The notes: a model not told the origin generated them from the sequence alone. Shown: positions 11,056-21,621, numbered from the stretch's first letter. The stretch is DNA of 64,000 bases from Tanypteryx hageni (GCA_028673005.1 CM054120.1:72961533-73025532), one strand, 5' to 3'. Made by a program: numbers and translations.

Positions 11056-13671
11056 ACTAAAAGTGCTCATTTAAGTGTTTATTTACAGAACGTGAGGAGC
11101 TTAAATAACAAATTAAATACTATTGACACTCATTTTCTAGAATTGTCATCTTTCAATATAATCTCCCTCACCAAGACATGGCTTAACTCTACAATAAATG
11201 ACAGTGAACTTTTGCTTGTTAAAAGCCATCAGGTGTTTAGAAGAGATTGCAAAGGTCGCAGAGGCGGTGGTGTGCTACTAGCGATCCACCCATCCTTTTC
11301 TGCTCAAAGTAGGACTGATCTCGAAACATGCCCTGAGCTTTTATGGTGTGAACTCTGTGTTTATTTAAATGAGAGCAGAACCTGTAAAACTAAAGTTTTT
11401 GTAGGAGTGCTTTATTGCCCTCCAGCAAGTGATATATCAGTTCTCGATGCGTGTCTTGAATCTTTTTTACGTGTTCGTTCCTTAGTTGACATCATTCTTT
11501 TAAATAACTTCAATCTGGGATTCGAATGGTATACGCCCTACGATGGTTTGTGTCATAATAGCAATGACGAGTTTTTCTTCCAGCATTTAATCAGTGGACT
11601 TCTACTCGGTAAATTTAATTTGCACAAAACTAGACAGTTGGCCACCCTGAACTATATAGTGTCCTCTAGTCACATTGAAACCGTTTCCCCCGGCCAAAAT
11701 ATTTTCGGTTCTGACCACATGTCCGTTGTAACCTCACTTCTATTTCTCCATACGGTGAAGTCCTGCCCCCTACCCCCCCGTGAAGTTAGGGTCTGGAAGA
11801 AGGCAGAGTGGGCAGCAATTAACCGTGTACTTTCTCTTTTGCCTTGCAAGTTTCTTTGTTCCGGTTCCTTCGAAGAGGTGCTTGACAATTTTTCCGACAT
11901 CATCGGAGCAATCATCACGGATTGTGTTCCTTCCCGGAAACTCATGACGAGGAAGCCGGCCTGGATGTCTGGTGAAACGTATTTATGTTTGAAAAGTAAA
12001 CTTGCATGTTGGCACCTTTTTAAAAAGAACCCAAATTCCGAAACCAAAAACGTCTTCAGTAACATGAGACGACACTGTAAATATCTTTTAAGCAAAGATT
12101 ATAAGCTATATGTGGATAGTGTCACTGACGACTTAAAATCAAATTGCAAACATTTCTGGTCCCTTATTAATTTGAGACGCCGAAAACCACGTATACCAAA
12201 TCTAATTAAACACGAAGATATTAGCGGTCTTGGTAATGAACGTCCTTCCGTTTTCAACAATTATTTCTCAATGAACTTCACTATTCCCTCAGCAATTAGT
12301 AATTTGCCTAAAGTCAATTCTGTTACATCAGAGCCACTTTCTTGTTTGAGCACATCGCCCTCTGAAGTTAGAAATCTTCTCCTAGCATTGGATACAAAGA
12401 AATCAGCTGGATCTGATGGAGTAAGCGCATATACCTCAAAAACACAGTGGAAACTCTTTGTTTCCCCTTAGCTAATATATTTAATAGATGTTTCGCAAGT
12501 GGTATATTTCCGACTAAATTTAAATTATCAAATATCACACCGATCCTAAAATCCGGTGCCAGCTCAAACATTTCAAATTACCAACCCATCTCCATTCTCC
12601 CAATAATTTCAATTATCTTTGAAAGAATAATACATAAAAATCTTCTTCATTATTCTCTCCCATGTATTTCCCTCCAACAGCATGGTATTCTACCGGGAGG
12701 TTCATGTTTAACGAACCTAACTATACTACACAATGAAGTAACAATGGCCTTTGAGGATAGATCACAACTTGACGTGTGTTATATTGACCTGAATAAAGCA
12801 TTAGAATCTGTTGACCACAGGCTACTCATACACAAACTTGCCAACAGATTCAATATTCATGGTCCACTTTTAAGATTAATTCAAGATTATCTGCAATCAC
12901 GTCTTCAAAGAGTTGTAATTGATGGAGTTTCCTCTTCAGCTATTCCAGTTCTCTCTGGTGTACCACAAGGCAGCGTCTTAGGTCCCTTACTTTTTGCTTT
13001 ATTTATTGATGACGTTTTTGATATAGTCACACTACAATCCTGCAAAATTTTACTCTATGCAGACGACTGCAAAATCTTCAAGATGATAAATTCTCCCCAG
13101 GACAACTTGGTACTCCAGGCTGCACTCACTTCTTTTGCTGAGTGGTTCACAACTTGGAAACTCAAAATTAATCCTACAAAATATTAGCTTCTTCCGTTCA
13201 GTTTAAAATCCACCATTATTCCTTTTTCATACATAATAAGCGGTGATACCATTCCAATTGTTCACGACATTAATGATCTAGAAGTCATCTTTGACAGTAA
13301 ACTCACCTTTAATAAGCAAATTGAAAAAATTGTCTCTAAATCCATGTCGCTTCTGGGAATATTATACAGAATCGCAGAAATCAAAGATCCTTCTGCTATG
13401 ATTTAATTTTATAATGTTTGTGTTTTACCAGTGGTAAGCTACTGCTCTCCAATTTGGTGTACTGCTGCCCCCACAAATCTAAAGCATTTAGATTCAATAG
13501 AGAGGTTTTTCCTAACCATAATCCTACACCACTCACAGATTCCTAACTATGACTTAAGCCTTCCTTCACTTTCTAGTAGACGACAGTTCTCTGAACTTAC
13601 CTTCCTGCATTCAATTATCAACGGTTTCTACCGCTCACCTGAAATCTTTGCCCTCCGTATTCTCTCTCGGG

Positions 13672-13688
13672 CAACCCGTCTGAAGGAC
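13672..13688. repeat. 17-bp direct repeat, left partner of 909-925
   Basis: CAACCCGTCTGAAGGAC lies at the edge between CR1 and the I-like segment. See 909-925. In units 2-4 the last base is T instead of C (21605-21621, 29536-29552, 37469-37485). Confidence 0.6.
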
Positions 13689-16600
13689 GATTAAAGTTTT
13701 TAAATGGTTTTTTATGCCCCCCACAAGAACTTTTGATTCATTAATACCATCGTCATTAGCAGCTAGTTTTGCTGCCTTATCTGCCCTCTCATTACCCAGA
13801 ACACCTACTTGACCTGGTACCCACATAAACATGGTCGTCACCCCTATGTTGTCCAGATCAATCAAGGATGACTAAACTGCTGAACCAGAGAGTGAGAAGG
13901 GTGCAAATACTATATGGCATGTAAGGCTGACAGTGAGTCAGTGAAAATGACATATTCACTGCTGGGGTACGATTATGCCAACCGCAGTGCTTTTCTTAAA
14001 GCATAATATACTGCTGTGAACATCTCACATAGTGGATGTAGCCGGAAACGGTGCGAGTATCTGCCGATAATGAAAGCACACATGCCCCCCTGCTTAGAGC
14101 CATCTGTGTACATGGTAGCGAATGACTGAAACCGTGCATAGAGTCCCTCAAAGTCACGTCGGTATTCAGTAGGTAGGGTAGAAAACCTATCTAATTTGGC
14201 AAGAGAAGAAATAATGTTGGGGCAACGTAACATCCAGGGTGGAGCTATGCTGTGGTCCATTCTAAAAATCTGAGGCAATTCAAAAGAAAACTCTTCAAAA
14301 ACATTACGCATTCTCACATCCAGAGGTTTTACAGAGCGGATATGGGCATCATATAACTGCACATAATGATGGTCGAAAACTGCTGTGTAAGCCAGTTGAT
14401 CTGGCTTAGCGCTTAAAGCTACAACATATCAGTTAGCTAGCAGTTTCCGGCGCATGTGAAGCGATGGTTCCCCAGATTGACAGAGAACACTTGGTATTGG
14501 ACTAGTGCAAAATGCACCAGTCGCCAAGCAAATCCATGTATGGTGAATAATATCAATAGCTTTCAGCACTAACGGTTTAGCCGATCCATAAACAATGCTC
14601 CCTTAGACCAATCTAGGGTGAATGAGTGATCGATACAATCTCAATAAGGTTGTCCAATCTGCACCCCATGACTTTTGGCTAAGAATGCACAAGAGATTCA
14701 AGGAGAATTGGCATCCTACTTTCAGCCTCTTTAGATGTGGACGCCAAGTCAACTTTTGGTCAAAAACGAACCCTAAAATGGTGCTGTTTAAACAAATGGT
14801 AGCTTGGTTCCTGATAGATATAATGCTGCGTCAAGGTGGAGGCCCTGAGCACGACAGAAGTGGATACAAACTGCCTTGTTTGCTGAGTATGCAAACCCGT
14901 TGTTTGTGGCCCATTCATTAAGATGGTTAATTGTTAGCTGAATCTGGCGTTCAACGCCAACACATTTTGCGAACTGCAATATATGGCTAGATCATCCACA
15001 TAGAGGCTTCCCTCTACTGGTGACCTAATACAATGAGTTATTCCATTTATGGCAATGGCAAACAAGGTTGCACTCAAAGTAGACCCCTGTGGAACACCAT
15101 TCTCCTGAAGGAACATTCGCGAGGTTTCACGCCCAATACGCACCCTGAACTTACGTTCCCATAAGAAGCTCTTGATAAATATGGGTAAGTTACCCCTTAG
15201 CCCCTAAGAGTGCAATGTACGAAGTATACCAAATCTCCATGTGGTGTCATAAGCCCGGGCAATATCAAAGAAAACTGCAGTGAGGTGATGCTTTCTGATG
15301 AAGGCATCACACAAAGCTCACTCTAATCTCTCCAGATGATCGGTGGTAGAACGGTGGCAACGAAAACCACACTGAATGTTGGTCAATAGACCATTTGATT
15401 CCAAAAACCAAACCAGACGCCTATTGACCATTTGTTCCAAGAGTTGGGAGAATAAACTCGTGAGCAATACCGGTCGGTAGCTCTCAGCCAGTTTCTTATC
15501 TTTCCCTGGTTTATGCAGTGGCACTACAATGACCTCTCTCCATTGCGTGGGGTAGATTCATTCTGCCCAGATTCGATTGTACATCTTTATCAGATATTAT
15601 TTCTCAGGGGTATTTAGGTGAGGTATCATCTCATAGTGAATGGTGTCCAAACCTGGAGCACTGTCATGCGTCTCCGCCAAAGCACATTCCAGTTCCCATG
15701 CACTAAATGGCAGATTATAGCTCTCAGTGTTCCATTAAAAAATCTGAAAGTCTGCCGCTCCAGCTCATCTTTCTGAATTAGAAAAACTGGTGACAGCTGT
15801 ACTGAACTGGATGATTTAGCAAACAGGGCCCCTAGCACATTGGCAATTTCATTCTTTAATGTTATGACCAAGCCATCACTCATAAGCCCACTAATTGTAG
15901 AAGAAGTAGTTTGGCCAGAAATCTTCCTCACCTTTTCCCACACCTCTGAGACTGAGGTGGAACTTGTAATGCTCGATATATATTTCCTCCAAGATTCCGT
16001 CTTACATTTCCTGATTATCCGGCATGCCAATGCCTTCAATCTCAGGTACCGCAACATATTCCCTTCCGTGGGATTAGCACGAAGGAAGTGAAAAGCCCAT
16101 CGCATGTCACGGATCACCTCATGGCATTCCTCGCTCCACCATGGAAGTGGGACATCCTTTAGTCGAGAGCGGGATTTTGGAATGCTAACATTAGCTGCCT
16201 CAATTAGGGCTTTCGTGAAATGACTGACATGCTCATCTACCAAGGAAAAACTCTCTTCCGTGAGTAGAACGGCACCTGAAAACATGCACCAATCTGCATT
16301 TTTTATGGCCCACTTGGGGAAATGCATCTCCAAAACGTTGGCTGATAAGCATTTCAGGATAATCAGGAAATGATCACTGCCACATTGAACATTGTACACC
16401 TCCCACTCAATCAATGGAGCAACCAGGATAGAGCAGATAGTTAGGTTGATAGAAGAAAGTGATCTGCTAGCACTGAAGTGTGTGTTGCTGCCATCATTGA
16501 TTATAACTAGATCCAGGCTCGACAATACCTCTGACAGGCGACATCCCCTAGGATCAGTCCTCTCTGAACCCCACTCTGAATTATGGGTATTCAAATCGCC

Positions 16601-16757
16601 CATAAGGATGAATGGTGGTGGAAGTTGATCTATAAGGTCAAGGATTCACCTACTTGTGATGGTCTCATTAGGGGGAAAATAAATCGAGCAGATGGTCATA
16701 AACTGAGGGAGGGCAACTCGAACTGCAACAGCCTGCAGCTGTGAGTTAATAGTTACC
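13689..16757 (-). mobile_element. I-like non-LTR retrotransposon, unit 1 (EN, RT, RNase H; both ends truncated)
   Basis: Read on the reverse strand, it starts inside the endonuclease (LQAVAVRVALPQFMTICSIY near 16757), then MGDLNTHNSEW at 16603 and CGSDHFLI. The expected IDLTICS is INLTICS, and the canonical SDHFPI is SDHFLI in this copy. The RT has LHKPGKDKKLAESYRPVLL, FFDIARAYDTTW, NGVPQGSTLSATLFAIAING and LYVDDLAIY (catalytic DD). RNase H has ATMYTDGSKQGG and MWVPGQVGVLGNERADKAAK. RNase H after RT places it near the I/Nimb group. Several stops interrupt it, and this copy alone has a one-base loss after the YVDD block (near 14955). ORF1 and the first part of EN are absent (5' truncation). 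The 3' end stops about 70 codons after RNase H. Confidence 0.85.
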
Positions 16758-16772
16758 TATACCTTAGGTATA
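16758..16772. repeat. Palindrome at the junction of the I-like and LSM1 segments
   Basis: TATACCTTAGGTATA has two 7-bp arms around one base and sits exactly where I-like coding similarity ends. The same sequence is in all four units. Confidence 0.6.
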
Positions 16773-16827
16773 TGCTTGAGAGGAAAGGAAAATTATTGGA
16801 GGTTTTCATTATAGCACTAACGAGCCA

Positions 16828-17133
16828 ATGGACACTTTCATTGAAGCTGCATCCTTAATAGGGGATGTAGATAAGAAGCTGATGGTTTTACTGCAAGATG
16901 GGAGGGTTCTAATTGGAATACTGAGGAGAGTAGATCAGTTTGCAAAACTTGTACTCCATAGGACGAATGAGAGAATCCATGTAGGTCAAGAATATGGAGA
17001 TGAAGAACATCTCTATATGGGGACTCCGCCAAAATGGCTAGTTACTACAATATTTGGAGTTAACTCATTCACAACCTCCTCTACTAATCTCCAAGGATCC
17101 ATACTTCCAGGTTCACAATTAATTTCACATTAA
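16828..17133 (+). pseudogene. LSM1: LSM1 5' fragment, unit 1
   Basis: LSM1 is the signature subunit of the cytoplasmic Lsm1-7 ring that binds 3' ends of decapping mRNAs. Residues 1-58 match its N-terminus and Sm1 motif: EAASLIGDVDKKLMVLLQDG, RVLIGILRRVDQFAKLVLH and ERIHVGQEYGD. After GQEYGD the reading frame runs into unrelated sequence (GTPPKWLVTT...) and stops at 17133. The Sm2 motif and the C-terminal tail are missing, so it cannot form a full Sm fold. It is either exonic sequence read into an intron or a broken retrocopy; no poly(A) was seen. The ATG is preceded by non-I-like sequence of about 55 bp. Confidence 0.75.
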
Positions 17134-17186
17134 TAATAATATTAATATTAATAATAATAATATAAATAATATTAATAATAATAAAA
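17131..17186. repeat. (TAA)n microsatellite, unit 1
   Basis: Imperfect TAA/TTA repeats follow the LSM1 frame directly. The same tract is at 25062-25117, 32995-33050 and 40861-40916 with minor differences. Confidence 0.85.
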
Positions 17187-17226
17187 TTCGATAAAGATTA
17201 TTATTTGTATTTGGAATCATGCAGAA

Positions 17227-17670
17227 ATGGAAGCAAGAGAGCGGGTGAGAAGGGACTGTGTTAGCCTCCCCCCGCTTTGTAAACGAACCAGATGTCTCCT
17301 AAAAAGGACGATGAAAACCTCAGCCTGCAACGAGCATGAATGCAAGTGCGATCATTTTCGGAATAGCAGAGAAATGGAAGCGAGCGAGCGTAATTTGATG
17401 GCGGCTGACATTAAGAGGGAGATAATTGCATACAGTGACTCTGATGCGTATGAGATAGACGAGAGTGACGACTATGAGGATGGGGACGAAGATGCTAAAG
17501 AAAAGTCCGTGAAGACCAAAGCCATGAAATGGCTAGAAAAAAGGAATAATTGTGAATTCAAGGGTGCGTATGATTTTGTAGGTGGTGCAAGGGGATTGAA
17601 ATGTGAAGAGGCTCCAAATTGTCTGAAGGACTCTTCTCCATTTGAAGTATTTATGGGGTTTTTCCAATAG
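17227..17670 (+). CDS. Acidic ORF resembling a piggyBac transposase N-terminus, unit 1
   Basis: The 147-codon frame has a basic Cys/His-containing start (CKRTRCLLKR, CNEHECKCDHF), a strongly acidic middle (SDSDAYEIDESDDYEDGDED), and an end SPFEVFMGFFQ. An acidic stretch followed by a GLK...SPxExFxxFF block is what I expect at the N-terminus of piggyBac-type transposases. The catalytic core is absent, so it would be a truncated remnant. The frame is open and nearly unchanged in units 1-3. A lineage-specific host protein is the alternative. ATG 17227 was chosen as the first in frame after the microsatellite. Confidence 0.4.
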   Translation: MEARERVRRDCVSLPPLCKRTRCLLKRTMKTSACNEHECKCDHFRNSREMEASERNLMAADIKREIIAYSDSDAYEIDESDDYEDGDEDAKEKSVKTKAMKWLEKRNNCEFKGAYDFVGGARGLKCEEAPNCLKDSSPFEVFMGFFQ

Positions 17671-17849
17671 AATACACAGCTTAAGAAAAAAAAATTTTTT
17701 TAGTTGCCAAGGATATTTGAACAAATTTAGGGTATTTTGGGGTTGCTGAATTAAAACATAAAATTAGTTTTTTTGAATTGGCTGTAGTTCATGAGGTAAT
17801 AGATATCTACTCTCAATTAATAGGGCACTTAGCCATAACGTGTACATAT

Positions 17850-17970
17850 GGGAATCTATGGGAACATTCTAGAAGGTGAGAGATGCAAATATTCGTGTTC
17901 ACTCCGTGATCATTATAGAATTTTCCCCCTCTGTATATAAGTGATCGGCTACCCAGCAACCAGTCAGTTG
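17850..17970 (+). promoter_or_regulatory. Heat-shock-type promoter (HSEs, TATA, Inr), unit 1
   Basis: GAACATTCTAGAA at 17862-17874 is a perfect three-unit heat-shock element (GAA, TTC, GAA at 5-bp steps). A further GAA at 17852 is in phase two steps upstream. A second pair, GAATTTTC at 17918-17925, lies just before TATATAAG at 17934-17941. TCAGTT at 17964-17969 puts an initiator A at 17966, 32 bp from the first T of the TATA box. Element order and spacing match arthropod heat-shock promoters. Transcription toward the gene at 18226 is inferred. Confidence 0.65.
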
Positions 17971-18116
17971 ACAGTAGACAGTTCACATGTTCTTCTGAGC
18001 GGTTTGCATTGTCTATTGTGGCTTTCTTGTTTCTCATCCGTGTAATATATTTGTATACATGTAGTTAGTGTAAATAAGTGAATGTAGTGACAATTTGTAT
18101 ATACAGAGTGTTACAA

Positions 18117-18219
18117 GTAAGAATAGTGTCAATTAACAATAAGACATGTTTTATCTACAACGGCCACGTGACAATATCATATTCAATTAATCTAATTTTG
18201 TTTTGGTGCTTTTTTTCAG
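18117..18219 (+). other. Putative 5'-UTR intron of the multicopy gene, unit 1
   Basis: A donor (CAA|GTAAGAAT, GT at 18117) and an acceptor with a T-run (GCTTTTTTTCAG, AG at 18218-18219) bracket 103 bp. The acceptor lies 6 bp before the ATG at 18226. It would give an untranslated first exon of about 150 bp from the initiator at 17966. Confidence 0.5.
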
Positions 18220-18225
18220 AGAAAT

Positions 18226-19470
18226 ATGAGTTCATCACAAAGAGGCTGCTTAAACAATCATAATGCATTCTGCTACATTTGTGGCAAATACTCTCTACAA
18301 AAACAAAGAAAAAACATCACAGACTTTGTGAAGCGAGCTTATCTTGTGTATTTTGGAGTGGCACTTGGAGACCAAGACATGTCTTGGACTCCTCATAAGG
18401 TTTGCAAAACCTGTGTAGAATGCTTACGACAGTGGACAAATGGAGAAAGGAAAAGTTTAAACTTTGATGTGCCTAGTGTGGAGAGAGCTGAAAAATCACT
18501 ATGACGATTGTTATTTTTGTGCGGTGAATGTGAAAGGTTTGAATTGATACAAGAAACACAAGTGGGAATATCCTGATTTGGAATCAGCAAGGTGACCTAT
18601 GCCACAAAGCAAAGATGTTCCCATACCTGTGTTTAACTCAATGCCTGACCTTCCTTTATCAGATGTTGAAAACCATCAGGACTTGGAACATAACACAGGT
18701 GGTTGCAGTAGAAGTGAATATGAAAGAAGCATTTCAACACCTCAGCATTTCTCTCAAGAAGAACTCAATGATCTGATATGGAATCTGTCTGTATGTCTGT
18801 CAAAGCAAGCATCTGAACTTTTAGCATCTAGACTAAAAGAAAAGAACTGTCTACAGCCAGAAGCTAAAATAACAGCTTATAGGACAAGAGATGCAGGACT
18901 TCTTCCTTACTTCAGCCAAGATGAAGAACTTGTACACTGCAATAACATCCCTGGAATTCTTCTTTAAATGGAACTGGAATATCGACCAGAAGATGGGCGG
19001 CTTATTATAGACAGCTCCAGTAGAAGCTTTAAATGTTTTATTGCACAATGGTAAATGATGTTAATCTATTGCAATTGCTCACTCAACAAAACTTAAAGAA
19101 GAATATGAAAATATCAAAATAGTCTCGCAGATATGTCTCTGTTGTCAAGTACTTCTTGGGTAACCACAAAACAGACAATTATGAAGAACTGGTGCAAAAC
19201 ATGCTCACAAACTTTAAAAATTTGGGTACTAATATGAGCACAAAGATACACTATCTTCATAGCCACTTAAATAGATTACCACATAATCTTGGAGATTTTA
19301 GTGAGGAACAAGGTGAGAGGTTTCACCAAGATATAAAGGTGATGGAGGAAAGGTATCAAGGCAGATGGGACAGACACATGATGGCAGACTATTTCTGGAG
19401 CCTCCAATGTCATTGTCCTGATAACCTACATAAAAGAAAATTGTACAAAAAGCGTTTTACTTTGCATTAA
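18226..19470 (+). pseudogene. Multicopy CxxC zinc-finger-like gene, unit 1
   Basis: From ATG 18226 the protein starts with C16YIC19 and, after FVKRAYLVYFGVALGDQD, C60KTC63, a ZAD-like pair of CxxC motifs. A two-base loss near 18478 shifts the frame; then NHYDDCYFCAVNVKG, TGA at 18545, KKHKWEYPDLESAR, TGA at 18593, and PMPQSKDVPIPVF. The frame at 18599-18967 ends with TAA where Lys is expected, and coding continues as ELEYRPEDGRLIID. A further frame change and two stops precede STKLKEEYENIK. A large internal deletion joins this to YVSVVKYFLGNHK and the C-terminal block to TAA 19470. From memory, the family is repeated in arthropods with no known function. AATAAA is at 19518-19523. This copy cannot make a full protein. 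Confidence 0.65.
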
Positions 19471-19750
19471 TTGCGATTATCTGAATCAGCTTACCATGTT
19501 TATCTGTTATTATACCTAATAAAATGCCATTATGTATTTTGTGTTTCCTTTTGTACGATTTGAGACAATTTCAATGAGATTTATAAGTAGGCTCTGCCTG
19601 ACGATTAAATTTCCAAAAACTCAAAAATTAGAGCTATTCTAGCAAAAACGAATCCATATTTGGAATCAGCATCACAAACTTACCACAAAAACGCTCTAAT
19701 GTAATTGACAATAAAATAAGTGCTGGCCAGTGTTATCTCTCTGTTGGTAG

Positions 19751-20776
19751 GAGAGACAAATGGATATTATGATCAATCAATTTATTGACAAATTGAACGA
19801 AATTGTTAAGCAATCACAAAAAATTCATGGTTTTCTTCTATAACGTTCACCATGACCTTATTCTATCATCTCTCAGAAAGGATCAAGACACTGCAAACAA
19901 CGACATTCATGTCTACATCAGAGAAATCATGTGAGAATCTGCCTTAACCAGAAATTAAGGGTTTGATAGATTTATCTGCAATGAAAAGTGCACCAGCATG
20001 TCACAGAAATCGACGGACTATGGATGAGATTCATAGAACCTCAAAAGCGAGACAACCAAATAAATAAGAACATATATAGGAAATTAAAGGTACAATGTCG
20101 TTGCAGATAGATAGAATTACAAAATTACAATGCAGAAGAACAGCTTTTGTTCTACTACACTGCATACAATAAATTAAATTTTATATGAATAATGTCCAAG
20201 TGATACAATTCACTCATGCACATTTTCTCAATCACCTAATCCAACTTGCTCTACATCACACAAATCTAGAAGCTAAAATTAGCCCTTATATTGTGTAAGT
20301 AATTCTTCATATATTTTTCCCTTTCTTTTCATAAAGAAATATGGAATATTTGGATGGAACGTTCAGGATAATAAACAATCAGATTGTGGAGGGTCCAAGA
20401 AACTGCCAGATGTTGAGTAATGTTTCACATTGTTCAATTTGGTGTATATTCTTGTCTTTTTTGACATTGATGTTGTATAAAATCATTGATATCTCGTATT
20501 TAACCTGGTGTAGGAAAACATTTTTGTTCTTGGAGGCCTATTTGTGGTTTTGATCCCGAGAAAATTTCACGATGTGAATTAACCAGTAAAACCTCTAATT
20601 TTTCTTTATCATGTGAAAAGGAAAGAAAAACACATTCACCAAGCAACAACATCAAAGACCTTCAACAACATTGGGACAACAATTATGCATCAAAACAATG
20701 GTTAAGATTAAGAGAACTTCTTGGGAAGAATGATTTACTGACAGCAATTAATATAACATTGCCACCTGGCATGTAG
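19751..20776 (+). pseudogene. Terminal exons of an unidentified host gene, unit 1
   Basis: Exon-like blocks share the plus strand. Block A (19751-19930, after acceptor TGTTGGTAG) reads MDIMINQFIDKLNEIVKQSQ and, after a one-base slip, YNVHHDLILSSLRKDQDTAN, ending at donor GTGAGA. Block B (about 19953-20065) reads DLSAMKSAPACHRNRRTMDE. Blocks C (to 20294), D (20337-20416) and E (20514-20776) have consensus donors (GTAAGT, GTAATG) and join in frame: SPYIV-NMEYLDGTFRIINNQ ... ML-RKHF ... DPEKISRCELTS ... NITLPPGM and TAG 20774-20776. The C-D intron is only 42 bp. A and B do not join C in phase, so the model is incomplete. The product is not recognised. Confidence 0.4.
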
Positions 20777-20853
20777 CCAAACAGCAACTGTTTTTAGTAA
20801 ATAAAAAAATATAAGTTTCTAAATGTTTCCAAATAAAAAAATTACACTAAATG

Positions 20854-21621
20854 GATGGAGTTTCCTCTTCAGCTATTCCAGTTCTCTCTGGTGTACCCCA
20901 AGGCTGCGTCTTAGGTCCCTTACTTTTTGCTTTATTTATTGATGACGTTTTTGATATAGTCACACTACAATCCTGCAAAATTTTACTCTATGCAGACGAC
21001 TGCAAAATCTTCAAGATGATAAATTCTCCCCAGGACAACTTGGTACTCCAGGCTGCACTCACTTCTCTTGCTGAGTGGTTCACAACTTGGAAACTCAAAA
21101 TTAATCCTACAAAATGTTAGCTTCTTCCGTTCAGTTTAAAATCCACCATTATTCCTTTTTCATACATAATAAGCGGTGATACCATTCCAATTGTTCACGA
21201 CATTAATGATCTAGAAGTCATCTTTGACAGTAAACTCACCTTTAATAAGCAAATTGAAAAAATTGTCTCTAAATCCATGTCGCTTCTGGGAATATTATAC
21301 AGAATCGCAGAAATCAAAGATCCTTCTGCTATGATTTAATTTTATAATGGTTGTGTTTTACCAGTGGTAAGCTACTGCTCTCCAATTTGGTGTACTGCTG
21401 CCCCCACAAATCTAAAGCATTTAGATTCAATAGAGAGGTTTTTCCTAACCATAATCCGACACCACTCACAGATTCCTTACTTTGACTTAAGCCTTCCTTC
21501 ACTTTCTAGTAGACGACAGTTCTCTGAACTTACCTTCCTGCATTCAATTATCAATGATTTCTACCGCTCACCTGAAATCTTTGCCCTCCGTATTCTCTCT
21601 CGGACAACCCGTCTGAAGGAT
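20854..21621 (+). mobile_element. CR1-group RT 3' fragment, unit 2
   Basis: It starts before GVPQGCVLGPLLFALFIDD, keeps LLYADDCK, and repeats the stop codons of the parent copy at 13185 and 13404. Confidence 0.85.

Larger units (their letters stand above)
10804..13688 (+). mobile_element. CR1-group non-LTR retrotransposon, 5' part through reverse transcriptase
   Basis: ORF2-like frames run 10804-12471 and, after a one-base shift near 12430, to 13688. Residues 76-84 (11029-11055) are GDVQVNPGP, a 2A-like motif preceded by a Leu-rich run. Endonuclease motifs follow: VYLQNVRSLNNK, TKTWLN, RRGGGVLLAI and SDHMSV. The reverse transcriptase begins about SAGSDG and has CYIDLNKALESVDH (motif A), GVPQGSVLGPLLFALFIDD and LLYADDCK (catalytic YADD). 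In-frame stops at 13185-13187 and 13404-13406 and the frameshift make it inactive. The frame breaks at 13688, where the antisense I-like segment starts; its 3' end is found at 911-1228. Some ORF1-like coding may precede 10804, but I could not define it. Confidence 0.8.
12921..20853 (+). repeat. Array U, unit 1 (7,933 bp)
   Basis: This is the first copy of the U unit; it starts inside the full-length CR1 element at GATGGAGTTTCC. The next unit begins at 20854 with the same sequence, joined to ATTACACTAAAT of the host-gene 3' flank. Order within the unit: CR1 RT piece, antisense I-like element, LSM1 fragment, (TAA)n, acidic ORF, heat-shock-type promoter, multicopy gene, host exons. Confidence 0.95.

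Noticed and set aside
15840..16628. Plus-strand open frames of 78-83 codons opposite the I-like endonuclease (also in the other units)
   Set aside because: They are antisense shadows of a recognised coding region and have no domain.
17813..18037. Reverse 74-codon frame over the promoter (all three units)
   Set aside because: It overlaps HSE, TATA and Inr motifs and has no recognisable protein features.
20341..20553. Unspliced frame starting MEYLDG with a hydrophobic stretch, as a small membrane protein
   Set aside because: The hydrophobic part coincides with a T-rich intron between good splice sites, and array V copies shorten it; the spliced model fits better.
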